From: Alkaliphilus oremlandii OhILAs
GTDB lineage: Bacteria > Bacillota > Clostridia > Peptostreptococcales > Natronincolaceae
DNA: 64,000 bases
Assembly (NCBI RefSeq): GCF_000018325.1
Contig: NC_009922.1
Span: 1,550,001-1,614,000, forward strand
Direction of reading: 5' to 3'
Below the pieces are notes generated by a model. The model did not search any database. It was not told the origin of the DNA and was given only the letters and a program-made list of their open reading frames with translations. A program made the position numbers and the translations under genes. Of this stretch, positions 26,361-35,820 are shown piece after piece (the stretch's first letter is position 1; every line of letters starts with the position of its first letter).

Positions 26361-26383
26361 GGGACTGATATTCAGTCCCTTTA
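26361..26383 (+). terminator. Stem-loop after rplS
   Basis: GGGACTGA (26361-26368), loop TAT, TCAGTCCC (26372-26379), followed by TTT and a mixed T-rich stretch. Probably a partial terminator ahead of ylqF. Confidence 0.65.
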
Positions 26384-26425
26384 TTGTTTTGAAGATAATA
26401 TTATAGGAAGAAAGGAGTGGTCATA

Positions 26426-27268
26426 ATGAATATCAATTGGTATCCAGGGCATATGAAGAAAACGAAAGAGTTAATAAGAGAACAGCTAAAGCTTGTAGAT
26501 ATCGTTTATGAATTATTGGATGCTAGAATCCCTATCAGTAGCAGAAATCCTGACGTCGATCAGATCATAGGAGATAAACCGAAAGTAATCATATTGAATA
26601 AAATTGACTTAGCAGATCCTAGAGCTACTGCTAAATGGGTTGAATATTTTAAAAGAAATTCAATTACTGTAATACCGATTAATACTATAACTGGTGAAGG
26701 TATCCGACAATTGGCTGAGGAAAGTGAAAGGGCTATAAAAGATAAGATGGATGCCCTCATTAAAAAAGGTAGAAGACCAAGACCAGCCAGGATTATGATT
26801 GTTGGAATTCCCAATGTAGGGAAGTCATCTCTGATTAACAAATTAGCTGGTAGAAAGAGCACGCAGACGGGAGATAGACCGGGTGTTACAAAGAGCAAGC
26901 AATGGATTCGATTAAAAGGAAATATGGAATTACTAGATACACCAGGCATTTTGTGGCCAAAGTTTGAAGACGAAGAAGTTGCTTTAAATTTAGCTTTTAG
27001 TGGTGCTATTAAAGATGAAATCATGGATACTGAAACGTTAGCTTATAAACTACTAGAAATTTTATGGGGAAATCATAAAGAAAAGATTGTAGAGAGATAT
27101 AAACTTCAGGATGAATATACCACAATTATAGAGATCATGGATAATATCGCTAGAAATAGGGGATGTATATTAAAAGGTGATGAAATCGATTATTCACGAA
27201 TATCAAATATTATATTAGATGAGTTTAGATCTGGAAGAATTGGACAAATTTCTTTAGAATACCCATAG
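26426..27268 (+). CDS. ylqF: Ribosome biogenesis GTPase YlqF (RbgA)
   Basis: A circularly permuted GTPase needed for late 50S assembly. It is 280 residues, with G4 NKIDLAD (about residue 50) coming before G1 GIPNVGKSSLINK (about 126) and G3 DTPGILWP, which is the permuted order. The N-terminal NWYPGHMKKTK is a family hallmark, and a C-terminal ANTAR-like RNA-binding tail follows. ATG 26426 is eight bases after AAGGAG; the in-frame GTG at 26417 overlaps that site. Its position next to rplS and rnhB is conserved. Confidence 0.96.
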   Translation: MNINWYPGHMKKTKELIREQLKLVDIVYELLDARIPISSRNPDVDQIIGDKPKVIILNKIDLADPRATAKWVEYFKRNSITVIPINTITGEGIRQLAEESERAIKDKMDALIKKGRRPRPARIMIVGIPNVGKSSLINKLAGRKSTQTGDRPGVTKSKQWIRLKGNMELLDTPGILWPKFEDEEVALNLAFSGAIKDEIMDTETLAYKLLEILWGNHKEKIVERYKLQDEYTTIIEIMDNIARNRGCILKGDEIDYSRISNIILDEFRSGRIGQISLEYP

Positions 27269-27296
27269 TACAAGAATCCTTGGGGGAGTGAATAGA

Positions 27297-27908
27297 ATGC
27301 CGACGATTGACATTGAAAGCGCTATATGGAACAGTGGATACGAAAATATCGCATGCTGCGATGAGGTGGGACGAGGCTGCTTATTTGGGTCTGTTCTAGC
27401 GGCGGCTGTGATCATGCCGAAGGATGTGATCATAGACGGTGTGAAAGACTCCAAAAAACTATCTCATAAAAAAAGAGAACAGCTGTATGAAATCATTAAA
27501 GAAAAATCACTGGCTATCGGTGTGGGAACTGTATCGTCTGAAATTATAGACAAGATTAATATTAAGAATGCCACAAGATTGGCTATGAAAAAAGCTATAT
27601 TATCTTTAAAAGATAAAGATGGGAATATTGTTGCCCCAGATTATATCCTGATTGATGCAGAAGAAATTGATGTGCCCACTCCTCAAAGTGCTGTAATTAA
27701 AGGGGATGATCTCTGTCATGGAATCGCTGCGGCTTCTATTGTAGCCAAAGTTTTAAGAGATAGATTGTGTCAGAGATGGGAAGAGGAGCATCCCAATTAC
27801 GGAATTGGACAAAACAAGGGATACGGTACAAAGGCTCATAGAGAGGCGTTAAAGGAACACGGCCCAAGTCCTATGCATAGAAAATCTTTCCTAAATAAAA
27901 TATTATAA
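27297..27908 (+). CDS. rnhB: Ribonuclease HII
   Basis: Cuts RNA in RNA-DNA hybrids and removes single ribonucleotides from DNA. It is 203 residues with the catalytic DEVGRG (D22, E23), DSKKLS, LIDAEEID, and SIVAKVLRD carrying further acidic residues. GGGGGAG (27282-27288) is eight bases before ATG 27297, so the in-frame GTG at 27288 is not used. It is in the usual ylqF-rnhB-yraN cluster. Confidence 0.96.
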   Translation: MPTIDIESAIWNSGYENIACCDEVGRGCLFGSVLAAAVIMPKDVIIDGVKDSKKLSHKKREQLYEIIKEKSLAIGVGTVSSEIIDKINIKNATRLAMKKAILSLKDKDGNIVAPDYILIDAEEIDVPTPQSAVIKGDDLCHGIAAASIVAKVLRDRLCQRWEEEHPNYGIGQNKGYGTKAHREALKEHGPSPMHRKSFLNKIL

Positions 27909-27934
27909 TTTAAAACCAATAAGAGGGTATTCCT

Positions 27935-28288
27935 ATGAATAAAAAAATTGGGGCTATAGGCGAGCAATTGGCAGTACATTACCTTAAAAATAAAGGGTAT
28001 CGTATCTTGGATTGTAACTACCGTACGAGACTGGGTGAAATCGATATCATCGCTATATTAAATGATACGATTGTGTTTGTTGAAGTTAAGACTAGGAGTT
28101 CCGGTGCCTTTGGTACCCCATCAGAGGCTGTGAATTATAAAAAGCAGATGACCATAAGAAGGGTTTCTCAGCAGTACCTTCTCAGTAATAGAATTGGAGA
28201 AGATGATTGGAATCTTCGATTTGACGTGATAGAAGTACAGCTTATAGAGAAGAAGTACAAAATAAATCATATGGAAAATGCATTTTAA
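27935..28288 (+). CDS. yraN: UPF0102 (YraN) family nuclease-like protein
   Basis: A 117-residue protein with a restriction-endonuclease-like fold: GEQLAVHYLKNKGY, then TRLGEIDIIAI and VFVEVKTRSS, the spaced Glu-Asp-Glu-x-Lys pattern of the PD-(D/E)XK nucleases. The biological substrate is unknown; it is often next to rnhB and dprA, which hints at DNA processing. Its stop codon overlaps the 5' arm of a terminator. Confidence 0.9.
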   Translation: MNKKIGAIGEQLAVHYLKNKGYRILDCNYRTRLGEIDIIAILNDTIVFVEVKTRSSGAFGTPSEAVNYKKQMTIRRVSQQYLLSNRIGEDDWNLRFDVIEVQLIEKKYKINHMENAF

Positions 28289-28313
28289 AAATAGCAGCTT
28301 GCTGCTATTTTTT
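28287..28313 (+). terminator. Terminator after yraN
   Basis: AAATAGCAGC (28289-28298) with GCTGCTATTT (28301-28310), continuing into a T run. It separates the ylqF-rnhB-yraN transcript from yifB. Confidence 0.8.
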
Positions 28314-28434
28314 ATTTATTTATTTTAAAAAATTTAAAATAAGTTTACGAAAAATTAAGAAAATTAAAGGAGAAAAAACATATTTATAGAATCTGTTTAT
28401 ATAAATTTTAGTGAATAGATTAGGAAGTGAAAAT

Positions 28435-29958
28435 ATGTTATCTAAAATAAAGACCTGCTCCATCCATGGTCTTTCAGTGACCATGATAGAGGTTGAAGTA
28501 GATATATCCAATGGCTTACCCAATGTAAATGTGGTTGGACTTCCAGATGTGGCAATTAAGGAATCGAAAGAAAGAGTAAGGGCTGCCATAAAGAATAGTG
28601 ATTTAGGCTTCCCATTAAAAAGAATCACAATAAATTTATCGCCGGCGGACACAAAAAAAGAGGGGAGTCACTTTGATCTTCCCATTGCGTTGGGTATTTT
28701 AGGTGCTTCTAATCAGTTGCCAATGGAAGAACTAGAGGATACATTGGTATTGGGAGAGCTATCACTGGATGGAAAAACGAATAAAATCAATGGCGTTTTA
28801 CCGATGCTATTAGCCATGCACGAGCAAGGCATTCGAAAGGTCATTTTACCAAGTAATAACTTAGAGGAAGCTAAAATTGTGGATGGAATTGAAATTGTAC
28901 CCATAGAAAGACTATCGGATATTATATCCTATTTAAAGAAAGAAAAATCCCTACCTTCTTATATAGGAGAATCAAACTATTTCTCTGAGACTTCTATAGC
29001 AACGGAGGATTTTAAAGATTTACATGGTCAGGAAAATTTAAAAAGAGGATTAGAAATAGCGGCATCTGGCAATCATAATCTACTAATGATAGGTCCTCCA
29101 GGCTCTGGAAAAACAATGGCAGCTAAAAGAGTTCCATCTATACTACCCAAATTAAGTTTTATCGAGGCCTTGGAGATAACCAAAATATACAGCATCGCAG
29201 GGCTGATTTGCAGTGAAGAAGGTCTTGTTAAAGTTCGACCTTTTCGATCACCACATCATACCAGTTCCTTAGTTTCATTAACCGGAGGTGGGAGAATACC
29301 TAGACCTGGTGAAGTATCCCTGAGCCATTATGGCGTTCTGTTCCTTGATGAGTTACCAGAATTTAGTAGAGCTCTATTGGAAACACTAAGGCAGCCTTTA
29401 GAAGAACGACAGATTCATTTATCTAGGGTAAATGGTTCTTTTACCTATCCTGCAGATTTTATGCTGATTGCGGCAATGAATCCCTGTCCATGTGGTTATT
29501 ATGGTAGCAACAATAGCTGTAATTGTACAGCTTCGCAGGTAAAGCGATATATTTCTAAAATATCGGGACCATTGCTCGACCGCATCGATCTCATTGTAGA
29601 AACATCTGCTGTAGAGTACAAGGAATTAACTGAAAGTAAAGAGGCTGAGTGCTCTGAAAAGATTAGAGCGAGAGTGGAAAAGGCGAGAGATATACAAATA
29701 GAGCGATATAAAAAGACGAAATACTTGTTTAATTCTCAATTAGGTGGTGCTTCAATAAAAAAATACTGTGTATTGACGCCAACAGCAAAAAAATTAATGA
29801 ACTTAGCTTATGATAAAATGAACCTAAGCGCTAGAGGGTATAGCAGAATTTTGAAGGTTTCTAGAACCATAGCAGATCTGGACAGCAGTGATTTAATTGA
29901 AGAGAAACACCTAGCAGAAGCATTGCAGTATCGGAATATCAATGAATTGATTCCATAA
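28435..29958 (+). CDS. yifB: YifB family Mg-chelatase-like AAA ATPase (ComM-like)
   Basis: A 507-residue AAA+ protein. The N-terminal ChlI-like domain starts MLSKIKTCSIHGL and has NVNVVGLPDVAIKESKERV. Walker A GPPGSGKTMAAK is at about 220, Walker B VLFLDELPEF near 300, and a zinc-like NPCPCGYYG...CNC segment follows. The related ComM helicase aids branch migration in natural transformation, and the next gene is dprA, so a recombination role is plausible. ATG 28435 after AGGAAGTG fits the family N-terminus; the in-frame GTG at 28411 does not. Confidence 0.93.
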   Translation: MLSKIKTCSIHGLSVTMIEVEVDISNGLPNVNVVGLPDVAIKESKERVRAAIKNSDLGFPLKRITINLSPADTKKEGSHFDLPIALGILGASNQLPMEELEDTLVLGELSLDGKTNKINGVLPMLLAMHEQGIRKVILPSNNLEEAKIVDGIEIVPIERLSDIISYLKKEKSLPSYIGESNYFSETSIATEDFKDLHGQENLKRGLEIAASGNHNLLMIGPPGSGKTMAAKRVPSILPKLSFIEALEITKIYSIAGLICSEEGLVKVRPFRSPHHTSSLVSLTGGGRIPRPGEVSLSHYGVLFLDELPEFSRALLETLRQPLEERQIHLSRVNGSFTYPADFMLIAAMNPCPCGYYGSNNSCNCTASQVKRYISKISGPLLDRIDLIVETSAVEYKELTESKEAECSEKIRARVEKARDIQIERYKKTKYLFNSQLGGASIKKYCVLTPTAKKLMNLAYDKMNLSARGYSRILKVSRTIADLDSSDLIEEKHLAEALQYRNINELIP

Positions 29959-29979
29959 ATTTTAGCGGGGGGAATTTAG

Positions 29980-31077
29980 ATGGAGTTAAAGGAAAGAAAT
30001 ATCCTCATATGGCTGAGTCATATCGAAGGAATTAGCAATAAGGATATTGAGAAGCTTATCAAATACTTCAATACTTTGGATGAATTATGGACTGCTGATG
30101 TTCGGCATATCAAAAATGCTTTAGGTAATAGGGGGATAATTATTGAGAAAATAATAAAAAATAGGAATAGGGAATTTTTCAGCAAGGTTTTCAAAAATAT
30201 CGATAAATATGTTATAGAATGCCTAACAATTTATGACGAAAACTATCCGGAAAAATTAAGAAACATATATGATCCTCCCTATGTAATATATATGAAAGGA
30301 AACAAGGAATATCTAAACATACCATTAATCGCCATTGTGGGAGCGAGAAAGTGTACTGCTTATGGAAAATGGGCTGCCTATCAATTTTCAAAGGAACTAG
30401 CACAGTGGGGAATTGGAACCATCAGTGGATTAGCTCTAGGGATCGATACCAACAGCCATAAAGGTGCTTTAGACGGTACAGGAAATACTGTGGGTGTTCT
30501 AGGCTGTGGCTTAGATCAATGCTATCCAGCGTCTAATGAGCGATTAATGAGTACGATGATTGAAAATGGATGTGTTCTTTCGGAATATCCTCTGGGCATG
30601 CCACCTTTAAAACATCACTTCCCGGCAAGAAATAGAATTATTAGCGCCCTTTCCGACGGCGTAATTGTCATCGAAGCATCGGAAAAAAGCGGGGCTTTAA
30701 TCACTGTAGAATATGCTCTAGATCAGGGAAAAGACATATATGCTTTACCTGGAAACATCAATAGCCTACAGAGCAAAGGGACCAATCGATTGATAAGAGA
30801 CGGTGCCAAAATATTACTGGATATTGAAGATGTCATTGAAAGTTTAAAATATAGATATTCCATCAGCAAAAAACAGATAGAAAAATCGACTCAAGAAGAA
30901 TTAAGCCCATTAGAAAAAAGGGTATATGAAATCATCAGGAGAAATCCAATTCATATTGATTTGCTCTATAATGAAACAAGATTGCATCCTTGGGAATTAA
31001 ACCCAATATTGACGATACTAGAAATCAAAGGGTATATCATCCAAATATCTGGTAAAACATTTACAGTACCCAAATAA
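29980..31077 (+). CDS. dprA: DNA processing protein DprA (Smf)
   Basis: Binds incoming single-stranded DNA and loads RecA in transformation; also present in many bacteria not known to be competent. It is 365 residues: N-terminal helical region, Rossmann-like core with VGARKCTAYGKWAA, ISGLALGIDTNSHKGAL and VLGCGLDQCYP, the ALPGN segment, and a C-terminal winged helix (about 300-365). The second residue of the usual GSR motif is Ala here (GARK). GGGGGGAAT stands before the ATG. Confidence 0.95.
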   Translation: MELKERNILIWLSHIEGISNKDIEKLIKYFNTLDELWTADVRHIKNALGNRGIIIEKIIKNRNREFFSKVFKNIDKYVIECLTIYDENYPEKLRNIYDPPYVIYMKGNKEYLNIPLIAIVGARKCTAYGKWAAYQFSKELAQWGIGTISGLALGIDTNSHKGALDGTGNTVGVLGCGLDQCYPASNERLMSTMIENGCVLSEYPLGMPPLKHHFPARNRIISALSDGVIVIEASEKSGALITVEYALDQGKDIYALPGNINSLQSKGTNRLIRDGAKILLDIEDVIESLKYRYSISKKQIEKSTQEELSPLEKRVYEIIRRNPIHIDLLYNETRLHPWELNPILTILEIKGYIIQISGKTFTVPK

Positions 31078-31149
31078 ATTGATATAATGTATAAGCTTGA
31101 TTTTGTCTAATGTCGATAGAGAAATCACAGCATAATGGAGGTGTATGAA

Positions 31150-33228
31150 TTGACAAAATCTTTAGTAATTGTTGAGTCGCCGGCAAAAGCAAAGACCATA
31201 GAAAAATTTTTAGGGAAAAATTATGTTGTAAAAGCATCCGTTGGACATATTATTGACCTGCCGAAAAGCAAGCTCGGTGTTGATATAGATAATAACTTTG
31301 AACCGCAATATATCACCATAAGAGGTAAGGGCCCAGTTTTAAAAGAGATTAAAACTCTGGCCAAGAAATCAAAGAATGTATATCTAGCAACGGACCCCGA
31401 TAGAGAAGGGGAAGCAATCTCTTGGCATCTTGCAAGAGCTTTAGGAATAGAAGCAAGCGATGACTGTAGAATTGAATTTAATGAAATCACAAAAAATGCG
31501 ATTAAAAGTGCCATAAAAAAGCCAAGACCGATTAATCAAGATCTCGTAGATGCACAACAAGCAAGAAGAGTCTTAGATAGACTTGTAGGGTACCAGATTA
31601 GCCCTTTGCTTTGGAAGAATGTTAGAAAAGGATTGAGTGCAGGTAGAGTTCAATCTGTAGCTACCAAATTAATTATCGATCGTGAAGAAGAGATAAAGAA
31701 TTTTAAACCCGAGGAGTATTGGACTTTAAGTTTAAAAATAAAGACCAAAAATAATGAAAATTTTGAAATAAAGTTTCAAAACGATAATTTAGGGAATAAA
31801 GAAATACATACGGAAGCAGAAGTTGATCGAATTCTAAATCATATACAAAACCACGAGGCTATTGTTACAAGTGTTAAAAAAGGTGAGAAAAAAAGAAACC
31901 CTAATTTACCGTTTACAACCAGTACTTTACAGCAGGAAGCTGCTAATAAACTAGGTTTTTCCACAAAAAAAACCATGTCATTAGCTCAGCAGCTCTATGA
32001 GGGAATCGATATTGGGAAAAGTGGTACGGTGGGATTAATTAGTTATATTAGAACGGATTCTACGAGAATATCTCAAGAATCATCCGAATCCTGCAAAAAT
32101 TACATCCATGAAAATATTGGCGAAAGTTATTATCATAGTGAAACTAAGGAAAGAAAAGAAAATAAGGGCAAAAAAAATATTCAAGATGCCCATGAAGGTA
32201 TCAGGCCAACCGATGTATATCGGCATCCAGACTTAATTAAAGGATTTCTATCCAAGGATCAATACACTTTATATAAACTCATTTGGCAACGGTTCGTAGC
32301 CAGCCAGATGGCACCGGCTGTGTACGATACTTTGAATGTAGAGTTTGATATCAATAAAGTTATATTTAAGGCCACAGGCTCTATACTTCGTTTTGAGGGC
32401 TTTTTAAAGGTGTATAGCTATGCCAATGTTTCTGAGAATATTAATATACCAGATTTAGCGGAAGGTGAAGTTGTTACTGTATTAGAGCAAATGCCGAAAC
32501 AGCATTTTACCCAACCTCCTGGAAGGTATTCAGAAGCTACTTTAGTTAAAACCATGGAAGATTTAGGCATAGGAAGACCTAGTACATACTCACCTACAAT
32601 ATCCACCATACTTTCCAGAGGTTATGTAGAGAAAGAGGGTAAAAGTTTAACCGCAACAGAATTGGGATATATAATCAATGAAATTTTAGAAGATTATTTC
32701 TCTAAGATCATCGATACGAACTTCACGGCGAAATTGGAACAGAGCTTAGACTATATTGAAGAAGGAACACAGGATTGGAAAAAACTTATTTCTGAATTTT
32801 ACGAGGATTTTAAAGTGATGCTGTTGAATGCAGAAGAACATATGGAAGAAATTAACCTAGTTGAAGAAAGTGACGAGAAATGTTCTAAATGTGATTCTGT
32901 AATGTTAATTAAGCACGGCCGATACGGCAAATTTCTCGCTTGTTCAAATTATCCAGAATGTGAAGAAACAAAGCCTTTTCTATATAAGATAGGCGTAAGT
33001 TGCCCAAAATGTGAATCTGGTGATGTCATAGAAAAGCGTTCTAAAAAAGGCAGACTATTTTATGGATGTAGTACCTTTCCAGACTGTAGATTCGTATCTT
33101 GGAACAGGCCAACGGGTAAGAAATGTCCTACATGTGGTGATATATTGGTATACAAGAAGACTAAAAAAAGCGAGAAAAATATTTGTATCAACAAAGAATG
33201 TGGTTTTGAGGAAGAAATTGAAAATTGA
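31150..33228 (+). CDS. topA: DNA topoisomerase I
   Basis: Type IA enzyme relaxing negative supercoils. It is 692 residues: TOPRIM with IVESPAKAKTIEKFL and TDPDREGEAISWH, catalytic Y299 in SYIRTDSTR, and C-terminal zinc-ribbon units (CSKCDSV, CPKCESG, CPTCGDI, each with a second Cys pair). TTG 31150 is the start: GGAGGTG (31137-31143) is six bases upstream, while the in-frame ATG at 31135 overlaps it. dprA-topA-codY is a common Firmicutes order. Confidence 0.96.
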   Translation: MTKSLVIVESPAKAKTIEKFLGKNYVVKASVGHIIDLPKSKLGVDIDNNFEPQYITIRGKGPVLKEIKTLAKKSKNVYLATDPDREGEAISWHLARALGIEASDDCRIEFNEITKNAIKSAIKKPRPINQDLVDAQQARRVLDRLVGYQISPLLWKNVRKGLSAGRVQSVATKLIIDREEEIKNFKPEEYWTLSLKIKTKNNENFEIKFQNDNLGNKEIHTEAEVDRILNHIQNHEAIVTSVKKGEKKRNPNLPFTTSTLQQEAANKLGFSTKKTMSLAQQLYEGIDIGKSGTVGLISYIRTDSTRISQESSESCKNYIHENIGESYYHSETKERKENKGKKNIQDAHEGIRPTDVYRHPDLIKGFLSKDQYTLYKLIWQRFVASQMAPAVYDTLNVEFDINKVIFKATGSILRFEGFLKVYSYANVSENINIPDLAEGEVVTVLEQMPKQHFTQPPGRYSEATLVKTMEDLGIGRPSTYSPTISTILSRGYVEKEGKSLTATELGYIINEILEDYFSKIIDTNFTAKLEQSLDYIEEGTQDWKKLISEFYEDFKVMLLNAEEHMEEINLVEESDEKCSKCDSVMLIKHGRYGKFLACSNYPECEETKPFLYKIGVSCPKCESGDVIEKRSKKGRLFYGCSTFPDCRFVSWNRPTGKKCPTCGDILVYKKTKKSEKNICINKECGFEEEIEN

Positions 33229-33306
33229 AAATTTTCAAATTTAACAAAAAATATGTTGAAATTAGATAATGAATATGCTACCATTCTTATTAGTGTTTAT
33301 ATTGTA

Positions 33307-33321
33307 ATTGTTTTCAAAATT
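33307..33321. promoter_or_regulatory. Possible CodY box upstream of codY
   Basis: ATTGTTTTCAAAATT matches 11 of 15 positions of the known CodY consensus AATTTTCWGAAAATT. In an AT-rich region such matches arise by chance, so this is weak. It lies about 50 bases before the predicted start of the codY transcript. Confidence 0.25.
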
Positions 33322-33336
33322 ACATTTAGTTAGATA

Positions 33337-33366
33337 TTGTCCTTGAACTTTGAGATAGAATATAAG
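33337..33366 (+). promoter_or_regulatory. Candidate promoter of codY
   Basis: TTGTCC (33337-33342), 18 bp, TATAAG (33361-33366), about 50 bases before the codY start, in a 187-base intergenic stretch. Confidence 0.4.
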
Positions 33367-33415
33367 GAAAACTAATGACTTAACATTGTGAGTTAAAATC
33401 TAAGGAGGAAAAAAA

Positions 33416-34195
33416 ATGTGCGAAACACTTTTAGGCAAAACCAGAAAAATTAATAAAATTTTGCAACAATCAGCCGATTCAAATATTTCATTTAATGAAG
33501 TTTGTAAAATTCTAAGTGAAATTTTAGATGCAAATGCATACGTCGCAAGTTCAAAAGGAAAGGTTTTAGGAGTTAGTTTAACGGATACCTCAGATTGTCC
33601 TATTGTAACGGATGAAAAAACAGGAGAAAAAAGATTTCCAGAGGAGTATAATGAACAATTATTGCATGTATCAGAAACCAGAGCCAATATCACTAAGGAT
33701 GAACTTCTTTCCATATTCAAATACGACATTGATAGCTATGAAAAATTAGTGACCATTGTACCGATCAACGGTAGTGGTCAAAGACTAGGAACTTTAGTAT
33801 TGGCTAGATTTGAACGTGAATTTAATGATGATGATTTGGTTATGGCAGAATATAGTTCAACAGTGGTTGGAATGGAAATTATGCGCTCTGAATCAGAAGC
33901 CATAGAAGCGGAAGCTAGAAAAAAAGCAGTTGTTCAAATGGCAATAGGAACACTATCTTATTCAGAGCTAGAGGCTGTAGAACATATTTTTAGTGAGCTA
34001 GAAGGGGAAGAAGGGTTGCTTGTTGCCAGCAAGATTGCAGATAGAGTTGGTATCACACGCTCTGTTATTGTCAATGCATTAAGAAAATTTGAAAGTGCTG
34101 GTGTTATAGAATCAAGATCTCTTGGTATGAAAGGAACACATATTAGAATATTAAACGATCATCTTCTCGATGAATTGAAAAAATTAAAGCGATAA
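33416..34195 (+). CDS. codY: GTP- and branched-chain amino acid-sensing repressor CodY
   Basis: Global regulator that binds DNA when GTP and isoleucine/valine/leucine are plentiful, repressing amino acid uptake, synthesis and often motility and virulence genes. It is 259 residues: N-terminal GAF effector domain (about 1-155), long linker helix, and a winged helix-turn-helix with ASKIADRVGITRSVIVNALRK. AGGAGG precedes ATG. It stands between topA and the flagellar operon, as in Bacillus, where codY is next to flgB and CodY affects motility. Confidence 0.96.
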   Translation: MCETLLGKTRKINKILQQSADSNISFNEVCKILSEILDANAYVASSKGKVLGVSLTDTSDCPIVTDEKTGEKRFPEEYNEQLLHVSETRANITKDELLSIFKYDIDSYEKLVTIVPINGSGQRLGTLVLARFEREFNDDDLVMAEYSSTVVGMEIMRSESEAIEAEARKKAVVQMAIGTLSYSELEAVEHIFSELEGEEGLLVASKIADRVGITRSVIVNALRKFESAGVIESRSLGMKGTHIRILNDHLLDELKKLKR

Positions 34196-34237
34196 ACTTT
34201 AATTAAAACCGTAGCATTGTAACCTTTTGATTTTATT

Positions 34238-34280
34238 AAAAAAGCTCAACTAAAGAACTATATTTAGCTGAGCTTTTTTA
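34238..34280 (+). terminator. Terminator after codY
   Basis: AAAAAAGCTCA (34238-34248) with TGAGCTTTTTT (34269-34279), extended inside by CTAAA/TTTAG after one mismatch. Strong U tract. It separates codY from the flagellar operon. Confidence 0.85.
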
Positions 34281-34637
34281 GTGCTTGGGTCCTGAATGTG
34301 AAAAATATGTAAAAAAAAGAAGGGAAAAAGATTATCTTGTCAAATATAATATACTGTTCATGCAAAGTATTTTTTTGTAATTATAAAAAAAGGGGTATTA
34401 ATTATAAATAGAAGTAAATACATTTGCATATTTAATCTGTTTAAAATAGCTGTATATAGTGTAGATGCCTTATAGAGAAACTATATAGTTGTTTGTTTTA
34501 TACAGATATATTAAATCATAAAGCTGATGTTAAACCTGTATTAAATTAAAGATTTATGACTAAAAATGTTGTATAATGTTTATAAAAGAAGATAAGTGTC
34601 AAGCTTATAAAGATCTGAAAAATTATGGGAGGTAAAT
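34280..34637. other. 358-base AT-rich region before flgB
   Basis: No protein or known RNA could be supported. Contents seen: several TATAAT-like hexamers, the last at 34572-34577 about 60 bases before flgB without a good -35; a short inverted repeat TATATAGT (34453-34460) with ACTATATA (34480-34487). No sigma-D motif (TAAA then GCCGATAT) was found, and no c-di-GMP-I riboswitch core. GGGAGG sits 6 bases before the flgB ATG. This must hold the control region of the whole motility operon. Confidence 0.5.
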
Positions 34638-35033
34638 ATGTATAATAATATTAACATTTTAACAAAAGCTCTAGACGCTTCTTGGAGAAGAAACGAGGTT
34701 ATTACAAATAACATTGCCAATGCTGAAACTCCTAATTTCAAAAGATCGGATGTTATATTTGAAGATGTTTTAAGGGAACATTTAAATGCATCCAAATTAA
34801 AAGGAACAATTACGAATGCGAACCATATTCCGATTAATGGCGGACATTTAAAAGATATTCAACCTCAAATAAAAACAGATCATACCTACAGTGCCCGAAT
34901 CGATAACAATAATGTAGAAATTGATGTTGAAATGGCTGAAAGAGCTAAAAATGAAATTATGTATAATTTACTAACAACAAGAATTCAAAGTGGATTTAAA
35001 AAAATAAAATACGTTATTAATGAAGGGAAGTAG
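34638..35033 (+). CDS. flgB: Flagellar basal body rod protein FlgB
   Basis: Proximal rod subunit exported by the flagellar secretion system. It is 131 residues with the rod-family N-terminal segment RRNEVITNNIANAETPNFKR and the C-terminal MAERAKNEIMYNLLTTRI that form the paired helical core. First gene of the fla/che operon, five bases before flgC. Confidence 0.97.
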   Translation: MYNNINILTKALDASWRRNEVITNNIANAETPNFKRSDVIFEDVLREHLNASKLKGTITNANHIPINGGHLKDIQPQIKTDHTYSARIDNNNVEIDVEMAERAKNEIMYNLLTTRIQSGFKKIKYVINEGK

Positions 35034-35038
35034 TTTTT

Positions 35039-35482
35039 ATGTCAATATTTAACTCATTGAATATAAGCGCCTCTGGGTTAACGGCTGAAAGATTAAGAAT
35101 GGATATCGCAACAAAAAACATAGCAAATGCGAATACCACTAGAACTTCAAATGGGACCCCTTATAGGAGACAGGTTGTTGTTTTTAAAACGAAAGATGCA
35201 CCAACCCCTTTTTCAGAACACCTCAAGCGTTCTGGTGGAAGTCCATCTAAAATGAATGGTGTTGAAGTTTCCTCTATACAAAATGATACTGCTCCATATA
35301 AAAGCGTTTATGAACCAGGTCATCCCGATGCTGATGAAAATGGCTATGTAAAAATGCCCAACGTAGATATCATGACAGAAATGGCGAATATGATTTCTGC
35401 TTCAAGAGCCTATGAAGCAAATATTACAGCAATGAATGGCACCAAGAGCATGTTTCTCAAAACTTTAGAAATTGGTAAGTAA
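35039..35482 (+). CDS. flgC: Flagellar basal body rod protein FlgC
   Basis: Proximal rod subunit. It is 147 residues, with N-terminal NISASGLTAERLRMDIATKNIANANT and C-terminal MPNVDIMTEMANMISASRAYEAN, both typical of FlgC. Spaced five bases after flgB and 14 before fliE. Confidence 0.97.
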   Translation: MSIFNSLNISASGLTAERLRMDIATKNIANANTTRTSNGTPYRRQVVVFKTKDAPTPFSEHLKRSGGSPSKMNGVEVSSIQNDTAPYKSVYEPGHPDADENGYVKMPNVDIMTEMANMISASRAYEANITAMNGTKSMFLKTLEIGK

Positions 35483-35496
35483 AGGAGATAGAACAA

Positions 35497-35796
35497 GTGG
35501 AAATTAGTAATATTAATCAACTAACCCCAATAAAATTAAATTCTACAAGCACTTCTAAAGAAAGATCTGACGATACGATCTCATTCTCTTCGTTTTTAAA
35601 TGAATCTTTAAATAAGGTGGTTGAATTAGAAAAAGAATCACAAGATTATACGATGAAACTAGTAACAGGGGAAATCGATAATTTAAGTGATGTTATGATT
35701 GCAGCAGAGAAGGCTGACATTGCACTTCAGTTAACGATGCAAATTAGAAACAAAGTTCTGGATGCTTATAGAGAAATAATGAGGATGCAGATTTAA
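35497..35796 (+). CDS. fliE: Hook-basal body complex protein FliE
   Basis: Links the MS ring to the rod. It is 99 residues, helical at the C-terminus with DVMIAAEKADIALQLTMQIRNKVLDAY, the FliE signature. GTG start after AAAGGAG. It lies between flgC and fliF as in Bacillus. Confidence 0.96.
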   Translation: MEISNINQLTPIKLNSTSTSKERSDDTISFSSFLNESLNKVVELEKESQDYTMKLVTGEIDNLSDVMIAAEKADIALQLTMQIRNKVLDAYREIMRMQI

Positions 35797-35820
35797 TTGT
35801 AGCAGAAGAGAGGTGAGTTA

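Noticed and set aside
33225..33240. TTGAAAATTTTCAA palindrome at the topA end as a CodY box or terminator
   Set aside because: It fits the CodY consensus poorly and has no GC stem or T run; AT-rich chance palindrome is likely.
34280..34637. c-di-GMP-I riboswitch before flgB
   Set aside because: None of the conserved core segments of that riboswitch is present.
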